A DNA stretch of 16,650 nucleotides from Gemmatimonadaceae bacterium (GCA_025936015.1 JAICUE010000013.1:1-16650); one strand, 5' to 3'. Shown: positions 7,627-15,269, counted from the stretch's first letter. Numbers and translations: made by a program. Notes: generated by a model not told the origin, from the sequence alone.

Positions 7627-8790
7627 ATGACCAGAGCATTCGTCCATCGCACGCTCCTCGCGATCGTCGCAGCCGGGGCGATCGTGCTACCCGCAGTCGC
7701 CGACGCGCAGCAGGCCCCGGCAACGCCGCCTCCGCCGGCCACCGTCACCCCGACGGCATCGGTGCCCCTCGAATTTTCGGGGCTCCTGTTCCCGCAGTTC
7801 ATCTATGGCGGCCCGAAGGGAAACGGGACCCGCTCGGCGAATCAGTTCCAGCTCGAGCGCGCGTACCTGACCGTGAAGGGAAAGATCGGCGACCGCACGA
7901 GCCTCCGCCTAACGTCCGACGTCTACCGACCCGGCGGCAACTCGGGGTACACGATGCGCGTCAAGCTCGCATACGTCCAATACGAATACTGGATGAACGG
8001 CGAAGGGTTCATGGGCAGCAGCGCGCAGGTGCGTCTCGGAATGCAGCCGACCGTGATCAACGAGACGGAGGAGGCGTTCTGGCCTCGTTACGTGGCCAAG
8101 CTTGCGATCGAGCGCGCAGGGTTCTTCGCGCCCGCTGATCTCGGCGCGTCGACGACGATCGGGTTCGGCAAGCACATGGGCGAGCTGTTCGCCGAGGTAA
8201 CCAACGGGCCGGGATACACGACCCCGGAGAACGATCGATTCAAGGATTACTCCGCCCGGCTGACGTTGACACCGTTCGGCGCGACTGCCACGCAGGGATT
8301 GGTCGTCGCACCCTGGTACTACCGCGGAACAGTGGCAAGCTCGCTCGCTCCCGCCGAAGGCAGAAAGCACGATCGCGCCGGCATCTTCGCCGGATACAGG
8401 GCGCCCGCATTCGTCGTCGGCGGCCAGTTTGCCTCGTCGACAAACGAGAACGAGCGCGTCGCCCCGGGTGGACTTGTCACCGAGGATCGCTCGGGCAAGG
8501 TGGTGAGCGTGTATACCCACCTCAAGCCGTTCGCGATGATGAACCCCGCCGGAACAAAGGCGTGGGGCGTGCTGCTCCGATGGGATCGCGTCAGCGGCGA
8601 GAACGGCTACATCCCCACCGGCGGCGACTTTCCCGTCGTCGAGGGAAAGTTCATCGTCGCCGGCATCACCCACGACGTGAACAGCAAGCTCTCGTGGGCG
8701 CTCGACTACCAGCAGCAGTCGCCTAACGGCGCCGCGGCACCGGCGCTCGACGTGCGCACGTACAACATCCACGTGTCGGCAGCGTTCTAG
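7627..8790 (+). CDS. Outer-membrane beta-barrel porin, possibly phosphate-selective (OprO/OprP-like)
   Basis: 387 residues from the ATG at 7627. The frame is open further upstream, but this start gives a clean Sec signal (MTRAFVHRTLLAIVAAGAIVLP...) with likely cleavage after ADA (27). A Pro/Ala/Thr linker (about 28-47) follows, then the barrel. The barrel has alternating beta-strand pattern, for example FQLERAYLTVKGKIGDRTSLRLTSDV (about 74-99), VKLAYVQYEYW, AQVRLGMQ, and SWALDYQQQ near the end. The terminal residue is Phe, the usual outer-membrane barrel signature. ERAYLTVKG and RLGMQ resemble the phosphate-selective porin O/P family. Placement between phoR and pstS, with a candidate Pho box upstream and a terminator downstream, supports a role in phosphate or phosphoester entry. 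I see no good Shine-Dalgarno sequence before the ATG. Porin is likely; phosphate selectivity is inferred from context. Confidence 0.72.
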   Translation: MTRAFVHRTLLAIVAAGAIVLPAVADAQQAPATPPPPATVTPTASVPLEFSGLLFPQFIYGGPKGNGTRSANQFQLERAYLTVKGKIGDRTSLRLTSDVYRPGGNSGYTMRVKLAYVQYEYWMNGEGFMGSSAQVRLGMQPTVINETEEAFWPRYVAKLAIERAGFFAPADLGASTTIGFGKHMGELFAEVTNGPGYTTPENDRFKDYSARLTLTPFGATATQGLVVAPWYYRGTVASSLAPAEGRKHDRAGIFAGYRAPAFVVGGQFASSTNENERVAPGGLVTEDRSGKVVSVYTHLKPFAMMNPAGTKAWGVLLRWDRVSGENGYIPTGGDFPVVEGKFIVAGITHDVNSKLSWALDYQQQSPNGAAAPALDVRTYNIHVSAAF

Positions 8791-8820
8791 ACGCAACGCC
8801 AGCACGATGGCGGCGGGGGC

Positions 8821-8855
8821 GGGGGCGGCCAGCAATGGCCGCCCCCGTTTGCTTG
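8821..8855 (+). terminator. Intrinsic terminator after the porin gene
   Basis: A perfect 11-bp GC-only-but-one stem (GGGGGCGGCCA, 8821-8831, with its exact complement at 8836-8846) closes a GCAA tetraloop of the stable GNRA type. It is followed by the moderately T-rich GTTTGCTT. It lies 30 bases after the porin stop and separates the porin from the pst operon. The preceding GGCGGGGGC (8812-8820) could pair alternatively with the same C run. Confidence 0.82.
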
Positions 8856-8872
8856 CTGCCTCAACCGAGGTC

Positions 8873-8890
8873 TGTAACGCCTTCGTAACG
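8873..8890 (+). promoter_or_regulatory. Candidate Pho box upstream of pstS
   Basis: Two exact GTAACG repeats at 8874-8879 and 8885-8890 have an 11-bp period, in the context CTGTAACGCCTTCGTAACG. This resembles the known proteobacterial Pho box, CTGTCAT-N4-CTGTCAT, at most half-site positions. It lies about 80 bp before the pstS start and after the porin terminator, where a pst promoter belongs. A convincing -10 at the expected spacing is not visible; TAGACT at 8928-8933 is the best word but is too far away. Confidence 0.42.
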
Positions 8891-8968
8891 TCGGGCAGAA
8901 AGCGGCGAACGCCGGGACGGGAATGTGTAGACTTGGGTGCACACAAAACTCATTCCTCGGAGACACAC

Positions 8969-10045
8969 GTGAGACTGGCCGCCATGGCGTCCGCTGCTGC
9001 ACTGCTCGTTGCATGTTCATCCAACGCCGACAAGGGGGCTGACAGCGCAACCGCCGCGCAATCGAGCGGCGGCTCCGTCGCCCTCACTGGCGCGGGGGCG
9101 ACGTTCCCGTATCCGATCTACTCGAAGTGGTTCGCCGACTACGCCGCGAAAACCGGCGTGAAGATCAATTATCAGTCGATCGGCTCCGGCGGCGGGATCC
9201 GCCAGCTCAGCGAGCAGACCGTCGACTTCGGCGCATCGGACAGCCCGATGAGCGATGACGAGATGGCGAAGGCGAAGGGCGGGCCGATCCTTCACTTCCC
9301 GACCGTGCTCGGTGCCGTCGCGCTGATCTACAACCTTCCCGACCTGAAGCAGCCGCTCAAGCTCGACGGGCCGACGCTCGCCGACGTCTACCTCGGCGCG
9401 ATCAAGAAGTGGAATGATGGACGGATCGCCGCGCTGAACCCTGGCGTCACCCTGCCTGACGTCGACATCCTCGTCGTCCACCGGTCGGACGGAAGCGGCA
9501 CGAGCTTCATCTTCACCGACTACCTCTCGGCGGTGAGCGCGGCGTGGAAGGACGGACCAGGCAAGGGAAAGGAAGTCCAGTGGCCGACTGGCCTCGGCGC
9601 GAAGGGGAACGAAGGGGTCGCGGGCCAGGTTCGCCAGAGCGTCGGCGCGATCGGCTACGCCGAGCTCGCGTACGCGAAGCAGAACAACATCTCGACTGCG
9701 TTCCTGAAGAATGCCGCCGGCGAGATGGTCGCTCCCTCGATCGAATCAGCGACGGCGGCGGCCGCGGCCGCCGCTGCGTCGCTCCCGGCGAATACGGACT
9801 ATCGCGTATCGATCGTGAACGCGAAGGGCCAGGGTGCATATCCGATCGCGTCATTCACGTGGATTCTCGTCTACCAGAACCAGCGCGATGCCACGAAGGG
9901 AAAACAGCTCGTCGATTTCCTTGGGTGGGCGCTGACGGACGGCCAACCGCTGGCGGCAACACTGGATTATGCCCCGATTCCGGCGACGATGTCGAAGCAG
10001 CTCGTTGCGCGGCTCAAGAGCATCAGGGTTGGCGCGACGTCGTGA
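8969..10045 (+). CDS. pstS: Phosphate ABC transporter, phosphate-binding lipoprotein
   Basis: 358 residues from GTG 8969, set by GGAGA at 8959-8963, five bases upstream. This start gives a short lipoprotein signal ending in LLVAC, with Cys16 as the lipidated residue; the open frame upstream would spoil it. PstS family motifs: LTGAGATFPYPIYSKWF (39-55), YQSIGSGGGIRQL (68-80) and VDFGASDSPM (85-94), RSDGSGTSFIFTDYL (172-186), TGLGAKGNEGVAGQV (207-221) and GAYPIASFTWILVYQ (289-303). These include the Thr, Ser, Asp and Arg residues known to bind phosphate in the family. It captures phosphate in the periplasm for PstCAB. An alanine tract (263-270) sits in the region that is a helix in homologues, and its DNA is a 20-bp palindrome. 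The stop overlaps the pstC start (GTGA). Confidence 0.95.
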   Translation: MRLAAMASAAALLVACSSNADKGADSATAAQSSGGSVALTGAGATFPYPIYSKWFADYAAKTGVKINYQSIGSGGGIRQLSEQTVDFGASDSPMSDDEMAKAKGGPILHFPTVLGAVALIYNLPDLKQPLKLDGPTLADVYLGAIKKWNDGRIAALNPGVTLPDVDILVVHRSDGSGTSFIFTDYLSAVSAAWKDGPGKGKEVQWPTGLGAKGNEGVAGQVRQSVGAIGYAELAYAKQNNISTAFLKNAAGEMVAPSIESATAAAAAAAASLPANTDYRVSIVNAKGQGAYPIASFTWILVYQNQRDATKGKQLVDFLGWALTDGQPLAATLDYAPIPATMSKQLVARLKSIRVGATS

Positions 10046-11031
10046 CCGCGCCGGAGATCATTCTCGGCCCAAGGTCGCGCGACGGGCAATCGCCAGGCGG
10101 GCTGACCGTCCGTCTGGCGAGCGCCGGTGTCGGGGATCGAGTGTATCGCGTCGCGATCACCCTCTTCGCCGCGTGCGTCCCCCTCCTCCTTGCGGCGATC
10201 GCGATCGAGATCGGCGTCGCCGCGTGGCCCGCGCTCCATGCCTTTGGGTTCTCGTTTCTCACATCGAGTGACTGGGATCCGGTCAACGGATCATTCGGCG
10301 CTGCGCCGGCGCTGTATGGCACGCTTGTGTCGTCGACCATCGCTGTCGTCGTCGCGACGCCGCTCGCGATCGGTGTCGCGATCTACCTCTCCGAGTTCGC
10401 GCCATCGTGGCTGCGCCAACCGGTGTCGTTTCTGGTCGACCTGCTCGCGGCAGTACCGAGCGTGGTCTATGGACTCTGGGGAATCTTCGTGCTCATCCCG
10501 CTGCTGCGGACGAGCGTCGTTCCTTTCTTGACCAACACGCTGCATCTCGGCGCGACGCCCCTCTTCTCCGGACCGAATTACGGACCGAGCATGCTGGCAG
10601 CGGGGATCATCCTCGCGATCATGATCCTGCCGTACATCTCCGCGGTCTCGCGCGAAGTGTTGCTCGCCGTGCCGCGCGCGCAGCGTGAGGCCGCACTCGC
10701 ACTCGGCGCGACACGCTGGGAGATGATCTGGGGCGCAGTGCTCCCGTTTGCGCGTTCGGGAATCATCGGCGGCGTCATTCTCGGCCTTGGCCGCGCGTTA
10801 GGCGAGACGATGGCAGTGACGATGGTCATCGGGAACATGCACGAGATCTCGTCGTCGCTGCTGGCACCCGGCTACACGATGGCCTCGCTGATCGCGAACC
10901 AGTTCAGCGAGGCGACCGGGGACCTCCACCTGTCGGCGCTCATGGCGGTTGGCTTCACCCTGCTAGTGGTGACGCTCGTCGTCAATGGCGTGGCGCGCTG
11001 GCTCGTCTGGCGCGTCGGGCGGCAGGACTGA
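10042..11031 (+). CDS. pstC: Phosphate ABC transporter permease PstC
   Basis: 329 residues from a GTG at 10042 that overlaps the pstS stop by 4 nt. The frame is open 5' of this only as a shadow of pstS. Hydrophobic segments lie at about 37-61, 92-115, 127-155, 181-203, 237-262 and 298-318, giving the six-helix PstC permease core. LYGTLVSSTIAVVVATPLAIGVAIYLSEFAP (91-121) and AAVPSVVYGLWGIFVLIP (136-153) are strongly PstC-like. The ABC-coupling EAA loop is REAALALGATRWEMIWGAVLP (215-235), followed by GLGRALGETMAVTMVIGN (248-265). It forms the inner-membrane channel with PstA. Three bases separate it from pstA. The RALGE segment is encoded across a CGTTAGGC word at 10797. Confidence 0.95.
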   Translation: MTAPEIILGPRSRDGQSPGGLTVRLASAGVGDRVYRVAITLFAACVPLLLAAIAIEIGVAAWPALHAFGFSFLTSSDWDPVNGSFGAAPALYGTLVSSTIAVVVATPLAIGVAIYLSEFAPSWLRQPVSFLVDLLAAVPSVVYGLWGIFVLIPLLRTSVVPFLTNTLHLGATPLFSGPNYGPSMLAAGIILAIMILPYISAVSREVLLAVPRAQREAALALGATRWEMIWGAVLPFARSGIIGGVILGLGRALGETMAVTMVIGNMHEISSSLLAPGYTMASLIANQFSEATGDLHLSALMAVGFTLLVVTLVVNGVARWLVWRVGRQD

Positions 11032-11034
11032 ACG

Positions 11035-11967
11035 GTGGCCGCGCCGCGTCCGCAGATGACGGTTTCCGCACAGCGCGAGCATCCGAGCGTGTCGCAGCGC
11101 GAACGCGCGGCGCGGACTGTCCGCACGATGAAGCGGCGGAAGTTCACGAATGCGATCATGGTCGGCTTGACTTGGCTCGCGGCGCTCGCCGCGACACTGC
11201 CGCTGTTATTCATCCTCTTCTACCTCCTGAAGCGAGGCGCATCCTCACTGTCGCTGGCCTTCTTCGCGCAGATGCCCAGGCCGGTCGGAGAAGCGGGCGG
11301 CGGGATGGCGAACGCGATTGTCGGAACGCTGATCCTCGTCGCGACGGCGATAGTGATCGGATTACCGGTCGGCATCGGTGCCGGCCTCTATCTCGCCGAG
11401 CACCGAGCGACGAGGTTGGCGACGCTCGTGCGCTTCCTCTCGGATGTGCTGAACGGGCTGCCCTCGATCGTCGTCGGAATCTTCGCCTGGCAGTTTCTCG
11501 TGCGGCCTTTCGGCCACTTCTCGGCGCTGGCCGGCGGCGCCGCGCTGGCGGCGATGATGATCCCGATGGTGACGCGAACGACGGAAGAGATGGTGCGCCT
11601 CGTCCCGACGTCGCTGCGCGAGGCCGCCCTCGCGTTAGGCTACACACGCTGGCGAACCTCACTGACCATCGTCCTGCGAACCGCGGCGGCGGGAATTGTC
11701 ACCGGCGCGCTCGTGGCTGTTGCCCGCATCGCCGGCGAGACGGCTCCCCTGTTTTTCACCGCCCTTGGCAACCAGTTCATGTCGACCTCGCTGCGCGAGG
11801 CGATCGCCGCGCTCCCACTCCAGATCTTCAACTATGCCATCAGTCCGTACGAGTCGGCGCACGCGCTCGCCTGGGCCGGCGCCGTCGTCCTCATTGCACT
11901 CGTCCTCATCGTCAGCGTCGCGGCTCGTCTCGCGACAAGAGCGCGATTCGGCAGTGCCGCCGACTGA
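11035..11967 (+). CDS. pstA: Phosphate ABC transporter permease PstA
   Basis: 310 residues from a GTG at 11035, with AGGA at 11024-11027 seven bases upstream. An internal ATG (MKRRKFTNAIM, residue 32) is an alternative start, since the first 31 residues are polar and not typical of the family. After a cytoplasmic leader, hydrophobic segments lie at about 41-65, 91-119, 140-156, 163-178, 219-235 and 277-298. Family landmarks are GGGMANAIVGTLILV (88-102), GLPVGIGAGLYLAEH (109-123), SDVLNGLPSIVVGIFAW (136-152), the EAA coupling loop REAALALGYTRWRTSLTIVL (195-214) and ARIAGETAPLFFTALGNQ (230-247). It pairs with PstC in the membrane. Its 3' end overlaps pstB1 by 14 nt. Confidence 0.94.
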   Translation: MAAPRPQMTVSAQREHPSVSQRERAARTVRTMKRRKFTNAIMVGLTWLAALAATLPLLFILFYLLKRGASSLSLAFFAQMPRPVGEAGGGMANAIVGTLILVATAIVIGLPVGIGAGLYLAEHRATRLATLVRFLSDVLNGLPSIVVGIFAWQFLVRPFGHFSALAGGAALAAMMIPMVTRTTEEMVRLVPTSLREAALALGYTRWRTSLTIVLRTAAAGIVTGALVAVARIAGETAPLFFTALGNQFMSTSLREAIAALPLQIFNYAISPYESAHALAWAGAVVLIALVLIVSVAARLATRARFGSAAD

Positions 11968-12718
11968 CCTCGCGGTGGTCTGCCTGTCAGCGTGGTTCGG
12001 CAGCCAGCCGGCAGTGCGCGGTGTATCGCTCGAGTTTCGCGCGCGCGAAGTCACGGCGATCATCGGCCCCTCGGGGTGCGGAAAGTCCACCCTGCTCCGC
12101 TGCCTCAACCGGATGCACGAAACTGTCCCGACCGCGCGCGTCGATGGAGCCGTGATGCTCCACGGCACGGACATCTATGGCAAGGATGTGAGCCCGATCG
12201 CGTTGCGCCGCCACATCGGGATGGTCTTTCAACGTCCCTCGCCATTCCCGACGATGTCCATCCGCGACAACGTCGCGGCCGGCCTCCGCGTGCGCGGCAC
12301 GCGTGCATCGCGCGCGGCGATCGGGGAGATCGTCGAGCGGGCGCTGCAGCGCGCGGCGCTCTGGGACGAGGTGAAGGACCGGCTCGACGCCAGCGCGTTA
12401 GGCCTCTCGGGCGGCCAGCAGCAGCGCCTCTGCATCGCCCGCGCGCTCGCCAACGAGCCGGAGATCCTCCTCCTCGATGAGCCGACCGCATCGCTCGATC
12501 CCATCAGCACGCAGAAGGTCGAGGATCTCGTGTACGAGCTGCGCAACGACGTCACCGTCGTGATCGTGACCCACAACATGCAGCAGGCGGCGCGCGTTTC
12601 CGACCGCACCGCCTTCATGCTCGCGGGCGAGGTCGTGGAGGTCGCACCGACAGCGACCCTCTTCACGACGCCGGGCGACGCCCGGACCGAAGCGTACATC
12701 ACCGGCCGGTTCGGATGA
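11954..12718 (+). CDS. pstB: Phosphate ABC transporter ATPase, first copy
   Basis: 254 residues from a GTG at 11954 inside the end of pstA; the frame is open well upstream, but that is a shadow of pstA. It has every ABC ATPase element: Walker A GPSGCGKST (38-46), Q-loop Gln93 in MVFQRPSPFPTMSI, signature LSGGQQQR (151-158), Walker B ILLLDEP (171-177), D-loop SLD and switch His207 (VTHN). GPSGCGKST, LNRM, PFP and ITGRFG at the end are PstB hallmarks. It drives phosphate import through PstCA. It stops in an ATGA overlap with a second pstB. Compared with that copy, the segment after the Q-loop (TMSIRDNVAAGLRVRG) is one residue longer and more divergent from canonical PstB (MSIYDN), hinting at specialisation. 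Confidence 0.93.
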   Translation: MPPTDLAVVCLSAWFGSQPAVRGVSLEFRAREVTAIIGPSGCGKSTLLRCLNRMHETVPTARVDGAVMLHGTDIYGKDVSPIALRRHIGMVFQRPSPFPTMSIRDNVAAGLRVRGTRASRAAIGEIVERALQRAALWDEVKDRLDASALGLSGGQQQRLCIARALANEPEILLLDEPTASLDPISTQKVEDLVYELRNDVTVVIVTHNMQQAARVSDRTAFMLAGEVVEVAPTATLFTTPGDARTEAYITGRFG

Positions 12719-13275
12719 CGGTTATTTCGCGATCGCAACTGCTGCCCGTCGCGGCGGCGAATCCCGAGCACGCCCATCCGGGCACGATCGCCGCCAGCCG
12801 GTTCTCGTTCTGGTATGGCGCGAAGCAGGCGCTGCACGATATCAGCCTCGTGGTGCCGGCCCGCGCCGTCACCGCGCTGATCGGGCCCTCGGGGTGCGGA
12901 AAGTCCACCTTCCTCCGCTCGATCAACCGGATGAACGACAGCGTCCCTGGCGTTCGCCACTCGGGGTCGATCACGCTCGACGGCGAGAGCATCTACCGCC
13001 GCGGGGCCGACGCGACTGCACTCCGCCAGCGTGTCGGGATGGTCTTCCAGCGATGGAACCCCTTCCCGAAGTCGATCTACGAGAACGTCGCCTACGGGCC
13101 GCGCATCAAGGGGCAGCTGTCCCGCGCCGGGCTCGACGAGCTCGTCGAGAGCTCATTGCGCCGCGCCGCGCTCTGGAACGAGGTGAAGGTCCGGCTGCGG
13201 GCAAGCGCGTTAGGCCTGTCGGGCGGCCAGCAGCAGCGCCTCTGCATCGCCCGCGCGCTCGCCAACGAGCCGGAG
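12407..13275 (+). repeat. Tandem duplication: 57-nt identical tract shared by the two pstB genes
   Basis: Bases 12407-12463 and 13219-13275 are identical over 57 nt, including every third codon position of the signature-motif segment, while other parts of the genes have diverged. The P-loop codons are also nearly identical. Both 3' junctions carry the same TTCGGATGAC overlap with the following gene. This fits tandem duplication with later gene conversion or strong sequence constraint. Confidence 0.8.
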
Positions 13276-13530
13276 GTCCTCCTGCTCGACGAGCCGGCGA
13301 GCGCGCTCGACCCGATCTCGACCCAGAAAATCGAAGAGCTCCTCCACGAGCTGAAACGCGAGCTCACCGTCGTGATCGTGACGCACAACCTGCAGCAGGC
13401 GGCGCGCGTCTCCGACTACACCGCATTCTTCTACATGGGGACGCTGGTCGAAGCGGAGACCACCGCACGCATGTTCACCAGTCCGCGCGAAGAGCGCACT
13501 GACGCATACATCACCGGGAGATTCGGATGA
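12715..13530 (+). CDS. pstB: Phosphate ABC transporter ATPase, second copy
   Basis: 271 residues, starting at ATG 12715 within an ATGA overlap with pstB1. The N-terminus carries about 20 extra residues rich in Pro, Ala and His before the ABC fold. Elements: Walker A GPSGCGKST (57-65), Q-loop Gln112 in MVFQRWNPFPKSIYENVAYG, which is closer to canonical PstB than copy 1, signature LSGGQQQR (168-175), Walker B VLLLDEP (188-194) and switch His224. It ends YITGRFG like copy 1. All catalytic residues are intact, so it should hydrolyse ATP. Whether the Pst transporter uses a heterodimer of both copies, or each serves different conditions, cannot be told from sequence. A good GGGAG at 13516-13520 at its 3' end serves phoU. 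Confidence 0.94.
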   Translation: MTVISRSQLLPVAAANPEHAHPGTIAASRFSFWYGAKQALHDISLVVPARAVTALIGPSGCGKSTFLRSINRMNDSVPGVRHSGSITLDGESIYRRGADATALRQRVGMVFQRWNPFPKSIYENVAYGPRIKGQLSRAGLDELVESSLRRAALWNEVKVRLRASALGLSGGQQQRLCIARALANEPEVLLLDEPASALDPISTQKIEELLHELKRELTVVIVTHNLQQAARVSDYTAFFYMGTLVEAETTARMFTSPREERTDAYITGRFG

Positions 13531-14213
13531 CCGCCCCCGAGACCACGCGCCCTCGCCACTTCCACGACCAGCTTGCGCACCTGAAGCAGCGAATGCTCGA
13601 CATGTCGGGCAAGGCCGAAGCGCTGATCGCACTGTCGGTCGAGTCGCTCGTCCACCGCGATGCCGACAAGGCAGGGGCGGTGATCGACGGCGATCACGAG
13701 GTCGATGCCCTCGAGCTCGAGGTCGAGCAGCTCGCGATCGCGCTCCTCGCGCTCCAGCAGCCGATGGCGCGCGACCTCCGCTTCATCATCTCATCGATCA
13801 AGATCTCGAGTGACCTGGAGCGGGTCGGCGACCACGCCGTGAACATCGCGCAGTCGGCGCAGCGGCTCGCCGCGTGGGGCGGCACCTTCGAGCTGCAGCC
13901 GCAGATCGAGGACATGGCCCGCCGGGCGCGGCAGATGCTGAGCGACGCACTCGACTCCTTCGTGCGCGCCGACGGCGCCCTGGGGCGGGACGTCTGCCGG
14001 ATGGACGATCAGGTCGACGCGCTGCACAACTCGGTCTTCCGCGTCCTCCTCACGCACATGATGGCCGACCCGCGGACGATCAACCCGTCGCTCGAGGTGC
14101 TCCTCGTCAGCCGCAACCTCGAGCGCGTCGCCGACCTCGCGACCAACATCGGCGAGGATGCGGTCTTCCTCGCCGAGGGGAAGCAGATCAAGCACCACGC
14201 CGAACGCCGTTAG
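13527..14213 (+). CDS. phoU: Phosphate signalling protein PhoU
   Basis: 228 residues, the usual PhoU length, from an ATG at 13527 that overlaps the pstB2 stop (ATGA). GGGAG lies six bases upstream. It is an all-helical protein with two PhoU repeats. Repeat 1 has HFHDQLAHLKQRMLDMSGKAE (11-31), DALELEVEQLAIALLALQQPMARDLRFIISSIKISSDLERVGDHAVNIA (54-102). Repeat 2 has DDQVDALHNSVFRVLLTHM and NLERVADLATNIGEDAVFLAEGKQIKH. The E/D-rich DLERVGDHAxNI motifs are the family's metal-binding signature. It links Pst status to PhoR, repressing the Pho response when phosphate is plentiful. It ends the pst operon. Its stop codon (CGT TAG GCC) is part of a CGTTAGGC word, and it converges on pit with a 3-nt gap. 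Confidence 0.95.
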   Translation: MTAPETTRPRHFHDQLAHLKQRMLDMSGKAEALIALSVESLVHRDADKAGAVIDGDHEVDALELEVEQLAIALLALQQPMARDLRFIISSIKISSDLERVGDHAVNIAQSAQRLAAWGGTFELQPQIEDMARRARQMLSDALDSFVRADGALGRDVCRMDDQVDALHNSVFRVLLTHMMADPRTINPSLEVLLVSRNLERVADLATNIGEDAVFLAEGKQIKHHAERR

Positions 14214-14216
14214 GCC

Positions 14217-15254
14217 TTACGGCGCGATCGCCACTCGCAGTACGTAGTAGCAGAGCGCGGCCATCACCGCCGCGGCCGGGATGGTGAGGATCCATGCCCA
14301 GACGATCCGCCCGGCGATGCCCCAACGCACCGCGGACAGCCGGTTGGTCGCGCCGACGCCGACGATCGCCCCGGTGATCGTATGCGTCGTGCTCACCGGC
14401 ACGCCGAGCCCGGTCGCGAACAGGATGCTGATCGCGCCCGCGGTCTCGGCGCAGAAGCCGCCGACGGGCTTGAGCTTGGTGATCCGCGACCCCATCGTCG
14501 CCACGATCCGCCAGCCGCCGAACAGCGTGCCCGACGAGATCGCGATGTAGGCACCGAACTCGACCCAGTAGGGGATCACGCTCGCGTTAGGCAGGTAGAG
14601 GTGGTGCTGCCATCCCGTCGCCGTCGCGAAGCTCGCCTGCACCGCGACGAGCAGCCCGACGATGATACCCATCGTTTTCTGGGCGTCGTTGGCGCCGTGC
14701 GACAGCGAGAACAACGCCGAGCTGACCAGCTGCAGCGCCCGGAAGGTGCGATCGGCCCGCGATGGCGAGAGCCGCTGGAAGAGCCAGTACACGGCGATCA
14801 TCAGTGCCGCGCCGAGCAGGAATCCGAGAAAGGGCGAGACCACGATCGCCAGCAGCGTGAGGATCCACTTCTCCCCCCAGAGAACCGCCACCAATCCGGC
14901 CTTCGCGACCGCGGCGCCGGCGTAGCCGCCGATCAGCGCGTGCGACGAGCTCGATGGCAGGCCGTAGAACCAGGTGATCATGTTCCAGAGGATCGCGCCG
15001 AGCAGTCCGCCGAGTACGACGCTCGGCGTGACGATCGCGGTGTTGATCATCCCGGAGCCGATCGTCTTGGCGACGGCCGTGCCGACCGTGAACGCCGCCG
15101 CCATGTTGAAGAATGCCGCCCAGAGCACCGCGGCGAATGGACTCAACACGCGCGTCCCGACGACGGTCGCGATCGAGTTCGCCGAATCGTGGAAGCCGTT
15201 GGTGAAATCGAACAGGAAGGCGATCACGATGATCGCGATGACGTAATGGAGCAC
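14217..15254 (-). CDS. pit: PiT-family low-affinity phosphate permease
   Basis: 345 residues from GTG 15254. It is an integral membrane protein with about ten hydrophobic segments and the two inverted PiT signature repeats. The first is FDFTNGFHDSANSIATVVGTRVLSP (15-39) with GLPSSSSHALIGG (98-110). The second is FSLSHGANDAQKTMGIIVG (182-200) with GVPVSTTHTITGAIVGVG (284-301). The GANDA and GFHDSANS motifs carry the conserved Asn/Asp residues of the family. It imports phosphate (in many bacteria as a metal-phosphate complex) driven by ions. It follows the DUF47 gene by 15 nt on the same strand, a common pair. It ends three bases from the phoU stop on the opposite strand, so any terminator must lie inside the neighbouring gene. 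Confidence 0.95.
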   Translation of the reverse strand: MLHYVIAIIVIAFLFDFTNGFHDSANSIATVVGTRVLSPFAAVLWAAFFNMAAAFTVGTAVAKTIGSGMINTAIVTPSVVLGGLLGAILWNMITWFYGLPSSSSHALIGGYAGAAVAKAGLVAVLWGEKWILTLLAIVVSPFLGFLLGAALMIAVYWLFQRLSPSRADRTFRALQLVSSALFSLSHGANDAQKTMGIIVGLLVAVQASFATATGWQHHLYLPNASVIPYWVEFGAYIAISSGTLFGGWRIVATMGSRITKLKPVGGFCAETAGAISILFATGLGVPVSTTHTITGAIVGVGATNRLSAVRWGIAGRIVWAWILTIPAAAVMAALCYYVLRVAIAP

Positions 15255-15269
15255 GAGTCGCTCGGCGGC

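Noticed and set aside
8928..8935. TAGACTTG as a Bacteroidetes-type -7 element (TAnnTTTG)
   Set aside because: One near-match with no paired -33 element that I can see, and no independent evidence for that sigma specificity here.
9755..9774. Palindrome in pstS as an intrinsic terminator
   Set aside because: It is inside the coding sequence, has no T run and encodes an in-frame Ala tract in a normal-length PstS.
9544..10041. Apparent N-terminal extension of pstC
   Set aside because: The segment overlaps pstS in another frame and has no PstC sequence. The GTG at 10042 overlaps the pstS stop as other junctions here do.
11696..11953. Apparent N-terminal extension of the first pstB
   Set aside because: It is a frame-shadow of pstA; the ABC fold starts after 11954.
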